Positions 34,895 through 46,115 are shown, numbered from the stretch's first letter. The stretch is 64,000 nt of DNA from Saposhnikovia divaricata (GCA_036435485.1 CM071599.1:4490803-4554802), one strand, 5' to 3'. Numbers and translations: made by a program. Notes: a model not told the origin generated them from the letters alone.

Positions 34895-37128
34895 AAAGTA
34901 TATGGCTGAGGCCCCGTTGTTGGCCAAACCTAGTCCCGGAGAGACCCTGTTTTTATATCTAGCGATATCCAAACAAGCATTGAGTGCCATTCTCATTCGA
35001 GAGGAAAACAAGGTTCAGAAGCCTATCTACTACGTGAGCAAGGTATTGCACGGAGTTGAGTTGAATTACTCACCCATTGAGAAGTTTGCTTTGGCACTAG
35101 TAACAGCTTCAAGGAAGCTACGACCTTACTTCCAGGCACACAAGATTGAAGTCCTGACGGATCAGTAGTTAAGAAGTATATTGCATAGCCCGAAGGCCAG
35201 TGGAAGGCTAGTTAAATGGGCGATCGAACTCGGGGAGTTTGATATCACGTATAACCCTCGGACAGCCATCAAGGCTCAGACATTAGCTGACTTCGTGGTT
35301 GAATGTATCATCGACAACCAAGAAGTTGGGGCAGGAGATAGTGCCAAACCAAGAAGGTTAAGATAAAGCTGAGGAGCTTGTACCTGATCGGAAGGAATAT
35401 TGGGTGATCTATTTTGATGGGGCATCAAAAACAAAGTCTAGTGGTGCAGGCCTAGTCTTGCAAAGCCCCGATGGGTTCTTAGTAGAATATGCTTTGAAGT
35501 TGGACTTTCCAACAACCAACAACGAAGCTGAATATGAAGCCTTGATAGCCAGATTAGGCTTGGCCAGAACATTGAGAGTCAAGAACTTTAAAGTCTGTGG
35601 AGATTCAAGACTCGTAGTATCGCAGGTGAATGGTGAGTTTGAAGCTAAGGATGAAACTATGGCAAAATACCTAAGGGTTGTGAAAGCCGTTATGACTCAG
35701 TTTGATGAATGCTATATGGAGCATATTCCAAGGGAGGAGAATGTCAAGGCCGATGCCCTATCAAAGTTCGCCTCTTCCGAGATAGAGAATTATGCAGGGA
35801 GTGTTTACTTCCAGGTCCTGGAGGCCCTTACCATCAATTCTAAATTGGTGGCACCCATTGATGTAAGAAGCTGTTAGATAGATCCTATCAAGGCCCATTT
35901 AGAAACTTGATGGCTCCCTGAAGATGCCTCGGAGGCGCGGAAACTGTAAGTGAGAGCGTTGAGATATGCCTTGATTGAAAGCATCCTTTATAAGAGGTCT
36001 TTTGTTATCCCATACTTGAAGTGTTTGAGGCCCCAAGAGGCAGAAGAAGCATTAAAGGAAGTTCACGAAGGGATCTGTGGGCAGCACTTGGGGGGCAGAG
36101 CCTTAGCCCATAAGATCACCCGTCTGGGATTCTATTGGCCAGAGATGTAGGTAGATGAGCAAAATTATGTCAAGAAATGTGACAGGTGTCAGAAACACGC
36201 CCCGATTGTTAGGCAGCCGCCAGAAATGTTAACGTTGATTAACTCTCCTATTCCGTTTGCCATGTGGGGGATGGACATACTTGGTCCTTTCCCTGTAGCT
36301 TCAGTACAAAGGAAGTTCTTGATAGTGGCTATCGACTATTTTACCAAGTGGATTGAAGCTAAGCCATTAGCTAAGATAGCCACCCAACAAGTTGCCCAGT
36401 TCTTCTGAGAGAACGTAATTTGAAGGTACGGTATCCCACGAATCCTTGTGATGGATAATGGGTGCTAATTCAACAATGAGGAGTTTAAGAAGTATTGTGA
36501 GGAGAACTCCATCGAACTTCGCTTCACTTCGGTAGCTAACCCTCAGGCTAATGGGCAAGCTGAGGTAGCGAATCGGATTATTCTTGATGGACTCAAGAAA
36601 AGGGTCGAACGATCAAGAAACACGTGGGTGGACGAGTTGCTGCCTATACTGTGGGCATATCGTACCACCTGTAAAGTAACAACAGGAGCTACCCCATTTT
36701 TGCTAGCTTATGGAGCAGAGGCAGTTGTGCCCATAGAGATCTCTCACGTGTCTCCAAGGGTGGAAGCATATGAGCAAGAAACTAATGAGGAAGGCATGAG
36801 GCTTGCCCTTGATCTAATTGATGAAGTGAGGGATGAAGCGAACTACCGCAATGTTGAGCAGCAGAAGAGGGCATCCTTTTATTACAACCATAGGGTTAAA
36901 GAAAGGTTCTTTAAACAAGATGACTTGGTTTTAAGAAAGATAGAAGCATCTGGAGTTGGACAGACAGAAAAGTTGGCCCCTAATTGGGAAGGACCTTATA
37001 GAGTCATCAAGATGTTGGGAAGAGGTTCTTACAAGCTGGAAACCTTGGATAGAAGCGAGGTGCCCCGCACTTGGCACGCCTCGAATCTCAAGATTTATTA
37101 CATTTCAGCTCTCCTAGTAAGGACTTAG
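34895..37128 (+). pseudogene. Tat pol segment 3: RNase H, second RNase H, integrase
   Basis: The first RNase H (34,902 on) keeps only weak catalytic sequence (FLYLAISKQALSAILIREE). The second (35,404-35,877) is well formed, with IYFDGASK, NNEAEYEALI and GDSRLVVSQV; a doubled RNase H is the mark of the Tat lineage. Integrase follows: zinc-binding HHCC (HKITRLGFYWP...CDRCQKH), DDE core with WGMDILGPF, VMDNGC and ANPQANGQAE, and C-terminal WEGPYRV, to TAG 37,126-37,128. I count at least seven stops (35,166; 35,364; 35,875; 36,148; 36,406 and others), mostly TAG or TGA. Long dead. Confidence 0.85.
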
Positions 37129-37532
37129 CTTTTTGCCTATCTAATAGAAGTAGAAATAAGGTTCATATGAAACCATTGCAGAGCATGTTGCTCCTAGTAG
37201 GATGTAGTATTCTATGTAAGGGCTGAGCCCGTTTCACGTTATTAATACAAGTTTGTTTTCCATTCTACGATTCTGTGATTTTAGTGATGTACCAAACACC
37301 TGATGTGTGTAAGTCTAGGATGACCAAGTACCGTAAATAAAGGAACATATGAATTAAAGGAAACAAGCACGTAGATAAAATACCCCTAAGGGACAGAATT
37401 CAAGTCATAAGTTACAAACATACCGAATAAAAATACAAGTCCATGAAGGACCACAACCAAAGTCAGGATGAAATAAGAACTGGATAAAAGCCACATGAGG
37501 CTAACATAGGCCATGCAAGGCTCAAAAGATAA
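37129..37532 (+). repeat. Tat spacer between pol and antisense gene
   Basis: No gene. Short A-rich spacer where pol (+ strand) and the antisense gene (- strand) end facing each other. Confidence 0.5.
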
Positions 37533-39566
37533 TCACTTCTTAACAGAAACAGTCTTCACCAACCATTTCTTGGTTTTGGGAGGAGCAACCTGAACAGGGA
37601 CTTCTTCTTCACTGGATGATTCCATCTCACCTTCTTCCTTGCTTTTGGAAGTTGAAGTCGAGGAACTACTAACACTCACTGATCTGGGTTCACGAATTCG
37701 GCCAGCTAAAGGGCATTCTGAACTGCCACTTTGATCCTTCCCACGGGATTTTGAAGGGTGTCTCCCGTAACTAGATCCTGAACGTTGGGGAGTGGCCTTA
37801 GTCCAAGAGCCAGAAGCGCGCCTTTTTACATGAGAGGTAGTTCTAACACCCTCAACAAATTCATCAGCATCAGTCACCTTCCAGGGACTTGGATAAAAGG
37901 AAGGAAAAACAACCCCTTTATGGTCTTGACTAATCTTATTCACAGTTTTTTCCCAACCTATAGTCATGCTGTCCGGTTGGACCTCCTTGTCATGCTCATC
38001 AATGAAGGCAAGGAATGTATCCGAGCCCAAGTAGTTCTGAATGATGGAGTCTTCGTTGTTTTGGGTCCTGTCCTCCAAGGTCGCATATTTTCCCCTAAGG
38101 GATGAGAGTTGGTCTTCTGAGGTGAAGTACTTAGTCTCCCATTCTTCAGATTCCTTCTGATGCTTCTCCACAGCCTTGAGGGCAGCTCTTTCCTTATCCT
38201 TGTACGATTTTCCAAGTTGGACAGCATTCTAGAAATGAGTGTTCAGCTACAAGAATAAAACACCATAAAGAAATGTGTTAAGCCATGATGGTCAATATCT
38301 AGCAAGAGTAACAAAAAGGAAGGGGAGATAAGCTTACGTAATAGGCGTGAAACGCTCCCAGCTCTCATTTTCCCCATGGTCCGTTGCTGTTGCAAAATGA
38401 ACCTTATCAGCCGGGGCTATGGCATTCTGAGACCATTCTTGAGCAAGAAGATGGCTATCTCTGATAGCGTCCTGCTCGCATATTCCCCACTCAGGCATGA
38501 ACGTAGTTTTCATAATCCCATCCGAACTCCTGATTCTTTTTCCAGCTTTTGAGCAATGCTGAAGGAATTCAGGAACTGGAACGTTATAAAGGTTGGCCTC
38601 TTTCTCAGCCTTTTTAATCATCCTTTTAGTAATCTGAGGAGCACGACTCGGCAGGCTATCAATCTCCTCAGCAACTGCAAGAAAAGACAAAGAAAAACAA
38701 TGTTGGAATAAGAACAAGTATGTTGAAAATAAAGGAGTTAAAGTAAGGATTACCCTTGAGAGGGATACTACTAAGCCCGGCCTCTATCAAGGCATGTTCA
38801 GTCACGACTTCACGATAGTGAGCATTTTAAAAGGTTGAAATAAGCCAATCCCGCTGAGCTCAATAACACCCTCATCATTCACGTGATTGAATTTAGACCT
38901 GAAAAAGTCACCCCAGTCTCCCCCTTTCCATCTAAGGATGAAAAATTCGTGCCTCCAATTATGGTATGAATCAGGCACGGAGGCAGCGTTGATAATCATT
39001 CTGGACTTTGTACGATGTTGGATGCTTACCCATCCTTTCCTAATAATAGGGCTATTCTTGAAAGCAAATAAATGTCTAAATAAAGGAATGTTAAGGCAGA
39101 TGCCTCCCTTGATGCATTCAACCATAAAAATGAAGATAAATTTCCAGGAGTTGGGATATAGTTGGCACGGGTTGATTTTAACCTCAGCTAACAACCTAAC
39201 AACCCAAGGGTGAACTGGAAACCTAAGGCCGGTAATAACACCTTTGTATACAAACAAATTCTCAGGGTGCCAATTACAAGTTCTATCCCCTAGTGTGGGG
39301 ATTCTGAGTTTCAAACCAGAAGGAAATTCATATTTGAGTAAGTCGTTAATATCTCCTACATCTAAAGTGCTAGGGAATATGAAAGAATCAAATTCTGCGT
39401 TGTTTGGAAACACATCCCCGGGCTCATCTAAGAGCTGGGGTAAAGTTAACTGATAACGAGGAGGAAATACCTTACCTTTCCTATTGTTGTCTTTGGTCCT
39501 CCTGTTGATTGCTTGGAGAAGGCCCTTAGAAGGAACTACGGTGCTCTGACTACCCTCACTTGTCAT
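37533..39566 (-). pseudogene. antisense gene of Tat element, three exons
   Basis: ATG at 39,566 (MTSEGSQSTVVPSK). Inferred exons: 39,566-38,754, 38,674-38,338 and 38,228-37,533, with GT-AG introns of about 79 and 109 bp (donors GTAATCC and GTAAGC, acceptors TTGCAG and TTCTAG). Exon 1 carries the domain found in plant 'putative gypsy type transposon' proteins (FPVHPWVVRLLAEVKINPCQ, LYPNSWKFIFIF). Exons 2-3 are helical and charged, likely coiled coil, ending Ser-rich and basic. One frame change near the end of exon 1 (about 38,820) and a phase problem at exon 3 suggest decay. Function of this antisense product is unknown. Confidence 0.65.
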
Positions 39567-39673
39567 CAGGTTTGTCTGAGATTGAAAGAAGCACTTGAAG
39601 CTTGAGAGCTCTTCAGAGAGAAATTTTCTTTGAGAAAAGAAGGAATTGTGAAGAATGACTTCCACCCCCACTC

Positions 39674-39680
39674 TTTTATA
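39674..39680 (-). promoter_or_regulatory. TATA box of the antisense gene
   Basis: TATAAAA on the - strand, about 108 bases before the ATG at 39,566, with a C/T-rich stretch between. Supports independent transcription of the antisense gene. Confidence 0.55.
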
Positions 39681-39701
39681 AGGAAATGGGCGACCCTCCA
39701 T

Positions 39702-41757
39702 AGCAGGTCATCTTTCCAACGACCCGCGTTTACAGGTTAAATAGCCAAAAATAGCAGGAAAAAGGCTTTATGATCTCGAAATTGAGTCGAATAAACGATC
39801 TAATTCGTATGAATAAGCGAAAGAAACGAATGGAAATACAGGCTGAAGCAACAACATAGTTAGCAACCTAGAAGGTTGTACTAACTCATGCTTATTAAGC
39901 CTAAATAGACGATTAAGCCAAAAACCCACGATTAAGGCACTAAACATCAAGGTTAGCTAAAAATCTAATACTTGAAGGAAATTTGGAGGATATACTCTAA
40001 AATATAGTAGGGGTTTTGAATCTCTGCACAAAATATAAGCCCAGATGGCCAACGAGGGTGATTGCCCTGAATTAATCTGGTTGATTGAATTCAAGGCCAG
40101 AAAGTTAGGAACCATTGAATAAAATCAAGCTAAGGCACGGTCCTACAAACAAGGTAGGAGATTTAAAGTCCTTAAGTATAAAATCAAGGATAAAAATCGA
40201 CCATAGTATCCTAGACTTGAAGTCAGGTGTAGAAAACAAGGGAAATCCCTATACAAACAACTAAAGAAGCAAAGACCTCCATCACAAGGGGGCAAGGCCA
40301 AGGTTGTTTAAAACACCCTATTGTAAGTATGCAAGGATGTCAGGGAGCCAAGGGCCATAGTTTAACCCAAGGTTATTTGAAACCAAGAGTTCAAGAACAA
40401 GTTAAGACCCAGAAGGTCCTGAAAACTAAGAAGAAGATTTTTTGACATCAAGGATCACAAAATCAACCATGGTGTTGTATACTCACTCTAGAAACAAGGA
40501 GGGGAGTTTAAAACAAGATTTGCCTTTGGTCAAAGTCAAGGTCAAAAGTAAAAGGTCAAAGTCAACTATTCAAAATTTGGCAAAAATTCAAAAAAAAAAA
40601 TTGGGGCCCAGCCGACCAGGGGTGGCCGACCAGGCAACCTTGGCCGAATGGCCGACCAGGGTAGGCCGACCAGGTCTCATGGGGCAAAAAATGGCTCAGG
40701 TGTTGTGAACACCTCAGCCCCTAGGTGATTTCGTTTGGCTCTAGAACGCTCAAAAATTCTCCGTTTTACCTCAAATTTGAGATTTGAGACCCTTGCAAGG
40801 TCATCTACAAGCCCATGTAGGTTCCTTGGTGATTCCAAGAAGTTGAAAAAATGACCTTGTTTGAAACAAGGCCTGGTTTGAAAACCAGCTTGAAATGAGG
40901 TATTTCGCCTCCAAAACGTTCAAAAATGCATATTTTCATGTGATTCTTCTTCATACCAGAAGATTATAAGAATCTATATCAAATGAGCTCAACTTCAAAA
41001 TTTGAGTTTAGAAATGTCAGGGGTGTTCAAAACCAGGAGGGTGTTCAAAATCAGGAAGATGTTTGAAACACCTTGTCCAGAGGACCGTATTTCTTACCTA
41101 GACAACTTAAAAATGAGAATTTTCACGTGATTCTTTCTACAACCATGAGGTTATAAGAATCTCTACTAGATTGGCTTGACTCCAAAATTTGGGATTAGGG
41201 TTTCGCTAATCGCAATTAGGGGGTGATTAACATCGATAATCGACGTTTAAGGACTTCAACTCTAAAATTAACCTATCTCAAGGTTAAGGGTGGATATCCT
41301 AGTAGTAATTACATTAAGTACAAACTAGTTAGCCTCGATCAAGGCCTTTATAGCCCCGTTTAGGGTTGTTTAGCCCCGATTAAGGCCGAATTAGTGTCTT
41401 TTGCTCAAAAATTATCCCTTATTGAGGCTTATGAGCGATGACCGTCTGATGTTAACCCTAAATTAGATAAGTTGAGGGAAATAAATCATTGATGAATCTA
41501 TGATAAAGGATATTATGCACGAATTGCACTTGGATTGGTGTCCACGAGCTCGAAACGGCACTAATCCTATTCCCGAAAGGCCTAGAAATCTTAAGAAAAA
41601 GGTTCGAGAGGCCAAGGAACGTTTAACTTTCTTAAGTAATAACTTGAGAGAGAATTTTAGTCATTGTGACTATGTAGGTCGCTCCATACTTCACTATAAG
41701 ACGATACCCTGGTAGGGCCGGTGTGACCCTTAACTTCTACGAAATCAAGTTTTCCTA
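39702..41757 (+). repeat. Tat 3' non-coding region
   Basis: No gene I can support. It contains repeated GGCCGACCAGG words (40,612-40,672) and two similar blocks (ATTTTCATGTGATTCTTCTTC near 40,932 and ATTTTCACGTGATTCTTTCTA near 41,116). A 72-codon open frame at 41,500-41,715 resembles nothing I know. Confidence 0.5.
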
Positions 41758-42290
41758 GAAGTTGGGGGGCAAATGATATGGGTGAAAAATAATCCCTAAA
41801 GACATAATTAATATTGGCTCATAAATAAGGCCCGAAACCCTAGTTGGGCATTAAATTCGTAGTTAAGGATTAAGCCCAAAAGAACAGCCTAAACCTGGGA
41901 CGCCCGGTATAAGCTTGTTTCTAACATGGGCCTGATCCACAAACCAGGAACGTTCTAGAAACAAGGAACATTCTAGAATATCCCTGAGATATTATGTAGC
42001 CTCCAAGGCACCTAATTTGACATGGAAACTAACTCCTACAAGGAAGGAGTCAGAACCTTCCTCAATGACGGTGACTTGTCCACCAAGTCTCCAAAACCTA
42101 CTACGATTCTAAGGCTCCCACAGCCTATATAAAGGGCCATACCCCTCATCTCAGAACTACGTCTTGGCTTGATTCTCAACTCTGAGATACGTAGGCATCT
42201 TGTGAGGACCCGAATTAGATCACGATAACGCAAGCGCAGCCATTAAAGCACGAAGCTTACAAACCCTAACCGCCATTCGATAACCCTACT
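41758..42290 (+). repeat. polypurine tract and 3' LTR of Tat element
   Basis: GAAGTTGGGGGGCAAA (41,758-41,773) is a polypurine tract. The LTR starts TGATATGGGTG at 41,774 and has a TATA box TATATAAA at 42,126-42,133. The right end is not certain because no second LTR is in the window. Sequence turns very A/T-rich after about 42,290. This LTR ends roughly 1.2 kb before the polyketide synthase start codon, in the same orientation. Confidence 0.65.
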
Positions 42291-43391
42291 TTTTTTCCAT
42301 ATTAGTAATCATTTAATTATTAGTACTTATAATATTATTACTTTATTTCATTAATAAGCCCATATTTTTTTTAAAAAAAAGGTTTTAGTTAAAAAAGTTA
42401 GAAAAATGTAATTGGTTAGTTATTATTTAAGGGAAGTGTTGGGAAGAGCTGCGTGTAATATTTTAAGAAATGACTGTGTTTTGTGGATAATTAACTAAAA
42501 AATCAAGTGTGAAAATGAGATATTTTAGTTAGAAAATATAGAAAAGATATTATCTTTTAGGTGTAAAAGGTAATGTTATTAGTAATTATAATATTATTAG
42601 TTTATTTCATTAATTATAACGACCATAATTTTGGAAAGAAAAGATTTTAGTTAGAAAAATTATAAAAATTAATAGCTGAAAAAAGTAATAATTGGTTAGT
42701 TATAATTTAGGAGAATTGTTGGGAAGTTGATAAAAGATTTGTTTTGTTTTTTTTATAATTAAGTAAAATGATTAAGATTAATAAAGTAAAATAATTAAAT
42801 AAGGTAAGTACCGTAACAAAACTTTTAATATTTTCTCTTTTATACACGCAATGAACACGAACTGAGATTAAACTATTAATATTAATAAATTAATAAATAC
42901 TATTTAATAATGTAATTATAGAGAATCGAATCTAAGATAAAGTTAAAAAAATTAAAATAAATAAATCTTTATAATTATGTAGTTGTAAGGAATCGAACCC
43001 GAGATGAAGCTAAAAAAAGTTAAAGTAAATAAATCTTGTATAATTATGTAGTAATAAGGAATCGAACCCGAATTTAGTGATAACCAAATTTTGTATTTTC
43101 GTACTTTAATACCATTAAAACATGGTTTTTCACATTAATAAAAAGTATAGATAATATAAATATGTAATATTTGGTTGATCAATTTGAACACTAAAAATTA
43201 AACAGAACAAAAGATTTCGGACGGAGGAAATAATAAACATCCTGACAACAATTTTGAGTCAACGTGGAGTAGAAAACGGGTGAAGAGTAAGGAATCATAC
43301 TGAAGTCATATCCCGGCAATTTGGAAAGTTAAGCTTTGTCCTTAAATTAGGTCCTCAATCCTGTTGAACAATAATTTCTGTCATTGTATCA
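42291..43391. other. AT-rich intergenic DNA upstream of polyketide synthase
   Basis: No gene seen. A tandem repeat of about 67-69 bp with three diverged copies spans 42,905-43,080, marked by GAATCGAA at 42,923, 42,990 and 43,059. The last two copies read GGAATCGAACC, the complement of a tRNA/SINE B box. An ACGTG core (CAACGTGG) near 43,260 could be a bZIP site. Confidence 0.5.
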
Positions 43392-43398
43392 ACCAACC
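43392..43398 (+). promoter_or_regulatory. AC element (MYB site)
   Basis: ACCAACC is the AC-II / MYB-recognition element of many phenylpropanoid and flavonoid gene promoters. It lies about 28 bases before the TATA box and 150 before the start codon. Motif match only. Confidence 0.5.
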
Positions 43399-43423
43399 TT
43401 GTAAATCTCTTGTAAATCTTGAG

Positions 43424-43431
43424 CTATATAA
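43424..43431 (+). promoter_or_regulatory. TATA box of polyketide synthase
   Basis: CTATATAA, about 118 bases before the ATG at 43,549, leaving room for a 5' leader of about 85-90 bases. The only good TATA box in the proximal region. Confidence 0.6.
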
Positions 43432-43548
43432 GAAAGATAATGTAATAGCTCTCTTCTCACGTTTTCAGTTGAGAAGTTTCTCTTACACATATTGTACAAG
43501 TTTTCTATTTTCTATAAACAAAACCAAGCTTTCCACTTTTAGACTAAA

Positions 43549-45043
43549 ATGGTGACACTGAATGACTTCCGAAAGGCACAACTAGCTGAAGGTCCGGCAA
43601 CTGTGCTGGCAATCGGAACCGCTACGCCACCTTACTGTATCGATCAAAGCACGTTCCCTGATTTTTATTTTCGTATCACTAACAGTGAAGACAAAACCGA
43701 GCTGAAAGAAAAATTTAAGCGCATATGTAAGTTTTTTGAATAATATGTGAATAAATCATTATATCTTACGAAGTGCTTGTATTTTGCTTTATAAAATAAA
43801 ATTACTATCCGTTGAGCCGAGGGAAGTGACTTGCAGTTGCATGAGTTGCATAGAGGAACATACAAAAACCCTGTTCCAATACATATGCTTTACGTAATAT
43901 GCAAATCTCTCTCTCGACAAACTGATTTATAGTAGATATCAACAACTATTTATGTGTCTACAAAAGAAACCAGACTTAGAATCTTATTAATTGCATTAGT
44001 ATCTTTATGGTACTAATGTATATGTTATGAACTTACAAATAAACTTTTCAGGTGACAAATCGATGATCAATACACGTTACGCGCACTTAACTGAAGAATT
44101 ACTGAAAGAAAATCCAGATTTCTGCGATTACATGGCACCATCTTTTGATGCTAGGCAAGAAATTGTGGTAAATGAAGTGCCAAAATTAGGAAAAGAAGCA
44201 GCTACAAAGGCCATAGAAGAATGGGGCCAGCCAAAGTCCAAAATCACCCACCTTATCTTTTGCACCTATAGCAGTGCCGATTTCCCTGGTGCGGACTTTC
44301 GCCTTACCAAGCTTCTCGGCCTCAGTTCATCAGTCAAGCGCTCCATGTTGTATCAACAAGGTTGTTTTGGTGGTGGAACAGTTCTTCGTCTTGCAAAGGA
44401 CATGGCTGAGAACAACAAAGGTGCTCGTGTGCTTGTCGTTTGCTCTGAGATGACTGTCCCTGCATTTCAAGAGCCAAACGGCATTGATCTTGATAGTCTG
44501 GTATGCCAGGCCTTGTTTGGGGATGGAGCTGTTGCAGTGATAGTGGGCTCAGACCCGGTTATTGGAGTCGAAAAACCTTTGTTCGAGATTGTTTCTGCAG
44601 CTCAAACCATCCTCCCGGACAGCGATGGTGCTCTCAAAGGTCATCTTCGGAAGGGTGGGCTTACTTTTCACCTTCGTAAAGATGTTCCTTTGCTGATTGC
44701 AAAAAATATTGGGAAGTGTTTAGTTGAGGCATTCCAACCCTTGGGTATAACTGACTGTAACTCGATATTTTGGATTGTACATCCTGGAGGCCCAGTTATA
44801 CTCGATGTTATTGAAAAAGTGTTAAGCTTGAAGCCTGAGAAACTGAAGTCTTCAAGGCAGGTTCTAAGGGACTATGGAAACTTGTCAAGTCCTACTGTTC
44901 TGTTCATACTGGATGAGATGAGAAAGGCTTCGGCTAAGGATGGAAAGGGAACTACTGGAGAAGGACTTGATTGGGGTGTTCTCCTTGGTTTTGGGCCTGG
45001 TCTCACTGTCGAGACTGTTGTTCTTCACAGTGTACCTACTTGA
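43549..45043 (+). CDS. type III polyketide synthase (chalcone synthase superfamily)
   Basis: Exon 1 43,549-43,726, intron 43,727-44,051 (GTAAGT...TTTCAG), exon 2 44,052-45,043. The product is 389 residues, exactly the usual chalcone synthase (CHS) length. The intron splits the Cys60 codon (T/GT), the conserved site of CHS-family genes. These soluble homodimers condense a CoA starter with malonyl-CoA units. Numbering matches alfalfa CHS2 without gaps: catalytic Cys164 (QQGCFGGG), His303, Asn336, gatekeepers Phe215 and Phe265, CoA-binding Lys55, Arg58 and Lys62, and the GFGPG loop 372-376 are all present. Cavity residues differ from CHS: Thr132Tyr, Met137Phe, Ala166Gly, Val196Pro, Thr197Ala, Gly211Cys, Ile254Leu; Gly256 and Ser338 are kept. 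I infer a working enzyme but probably not a naringenin-chalcone synthase. No frameshift or stop. Confidence 0.93.
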
Positions 45044-45166
45044 TTTGGTTTCATTTGGTTTGCTTATGATTTCTGATACTTCTACATTTGGTTTATTTCT
45101 GTGATTGAATTGTGTGTTTACTATGTAACAATACTGGTGATTTGATAAGCTATTACTGGGTATGGG

Positions 45167-45172
45167 AATAAA
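45167..45172 (+). terminator. polyadenylation signal
   Basis: AATAAA about 124 bases after the stop codon of the polyketide synthase, in A/T-rich DNA. Suitable position for plant 3' end formation. Confidence 0.45.
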
Positions 45173-45376
45173 CCTATTCAAGGAACTGCCTTGATTACGG
45201 ATACACATAGATTGTACGTAAAATGTAAAATTTATTAATATTGTGATTATATATGAATTTGATAGAAGCATACTTTCTATATCTCAGCTTTGTCCCATGA
45301 CTCATTTACTGATTTTTAATTCTCATTCTCTCTGTTCTTTTCTTTTTACTATTTGTTCGCTTTCTACTTTCAGTTG

Positions 45377-45743
45377 TTAGAGCATCTCCAAGAGTCTCTT
45401 AGCTCACTCCTAAATATATATAAACAATTAAGCTCTTAGCAAGTTATTACATTGATTTGTGTGTCAACTCCAACAATGCTCTCTATTATGGCTCTTTATT
45501 TTATATTTTATTCATATTTCAATTCCACTTGGACAAACAATCAATAGATGAGAGAGAAAAACCACTATTTTACTAATAAAATATTAAGTTAAGAGCTACT
45601 AGTTGCTTCTAAAATAGAGGAGAGAGAATAAGCTCTTAACTTTTTAAAGAGCCTCTAAGAGTCTCTTGAAGCTTGATTTTTATTCTCTCTCCTCATTTTT
45701 TGAGTTAAGAACTACAATAGAGAGTCTCTTGGAGATGCTCTTA
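45377..45743. mobile_element. PIF/Harbinger-type (Tourist-like) MITE
   Basis: Body 45,380-45,740 (361 bp). Ends GAGCATCTCCAAGAGTCTCT and its complement with one mismatch, flanked by the 3-bp duplication TTA on both sides (45,377-45,379; 45,741-45,743). TTA duplication with these termini is typical of Harbinger MITEs. It lies about 200 bases past the polyadenylation signal of the polyketide synthase. No coding capacity. Confidence 0.85.
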
Positions 45744-46029
45744 CTAAGCTAACGAAATGCGTTGTGCTGCATTACGTCTAAAAATGTTCTCTTGGAAGAG
45801 AGGTTATATATTGATGTACAACGTTTATGGTATATATTGATGTACAAGAAAGCTTGTGAGAAAACTTTCAAATTTATCGGCAGATTGGTGAAATAAGTAA
45901 AATCTTTAATGCAGTTTTTTATGGACAAATCATTTATATATATTATATGTCAACAAGGAGTTTCATTACTAATTTGTCTTTTCATTTATTAATTTACTAA
46001 TTTGTCCTTCCATCATATTAATAATAAAA
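45744..46029. other. intergenic DNA after MITE
   Basis: No gene or clear repeat seen. A/T-rich. Confidence 0.4.
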
Positions 46030-46115
46030 AAAATGTTTGTGGTTGGAATTGAACCCGTGACCTTTATGCAAAGAAAAGATTATTTTCACATCTCCAACCA
46101 CTACACCAAAGAAGT
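46030..46115 (-). repeat. tRNA-like / SINE relic
   Basis: On the - strand, TGGTGTAGTGG (46,108-46,098) resembles a polymerase III A box and GGTTCAATTCC (46,055-46,045) a B box, in the right order and 42 bases apart. A T-rich run follows on the - strand. This fits a decayed tRNA-derived SINE. It does not fold as a full tRNA as far as I can see. Low certainty. Confidence 0.4.

Larger units (their letters stand above)
23354..42290 (+). mobile_element. Tat-type Ty3/gypsy element, host of the nest
   Basis: Visible order: protease tail and RT (23,354-24,213), RT end (32,139-32,573), RNase H, second RNase H and integrase (34,895-37,128), an antisense gene (37,533-39,566), a non-coding region, polypurine tract, and 3' LTR from 41,774. 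The extra RNase H domain and the antisense ORF downstream of pol are marks of the Tat lineage (Retand-like). When the copia insertion and one TSD copy are left out, the RT frame reads straight through. The 5' LTR and gag lie outside the window or are lost. The right limit is approximate. Confidence 0.8.

Noticed and set aside
41500..41715. 72-codon + strand frame before the Tat polypurine tract
   Set aside because: Basic, plausible composition but no known motif, start context or homologue; kept only as a note in the Tat 3' region.
43665..43865. 66-codon - strand frame over the polyketide synthase intron
   Set aside because: Spans exon 1 end and intron on the opposite strand with no homology; shadow.
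44885..45271. 128-codon - strand frame
   Set aside because: Opposite strand of the conserved 3' end of the polyketide synthase; no features of its own.
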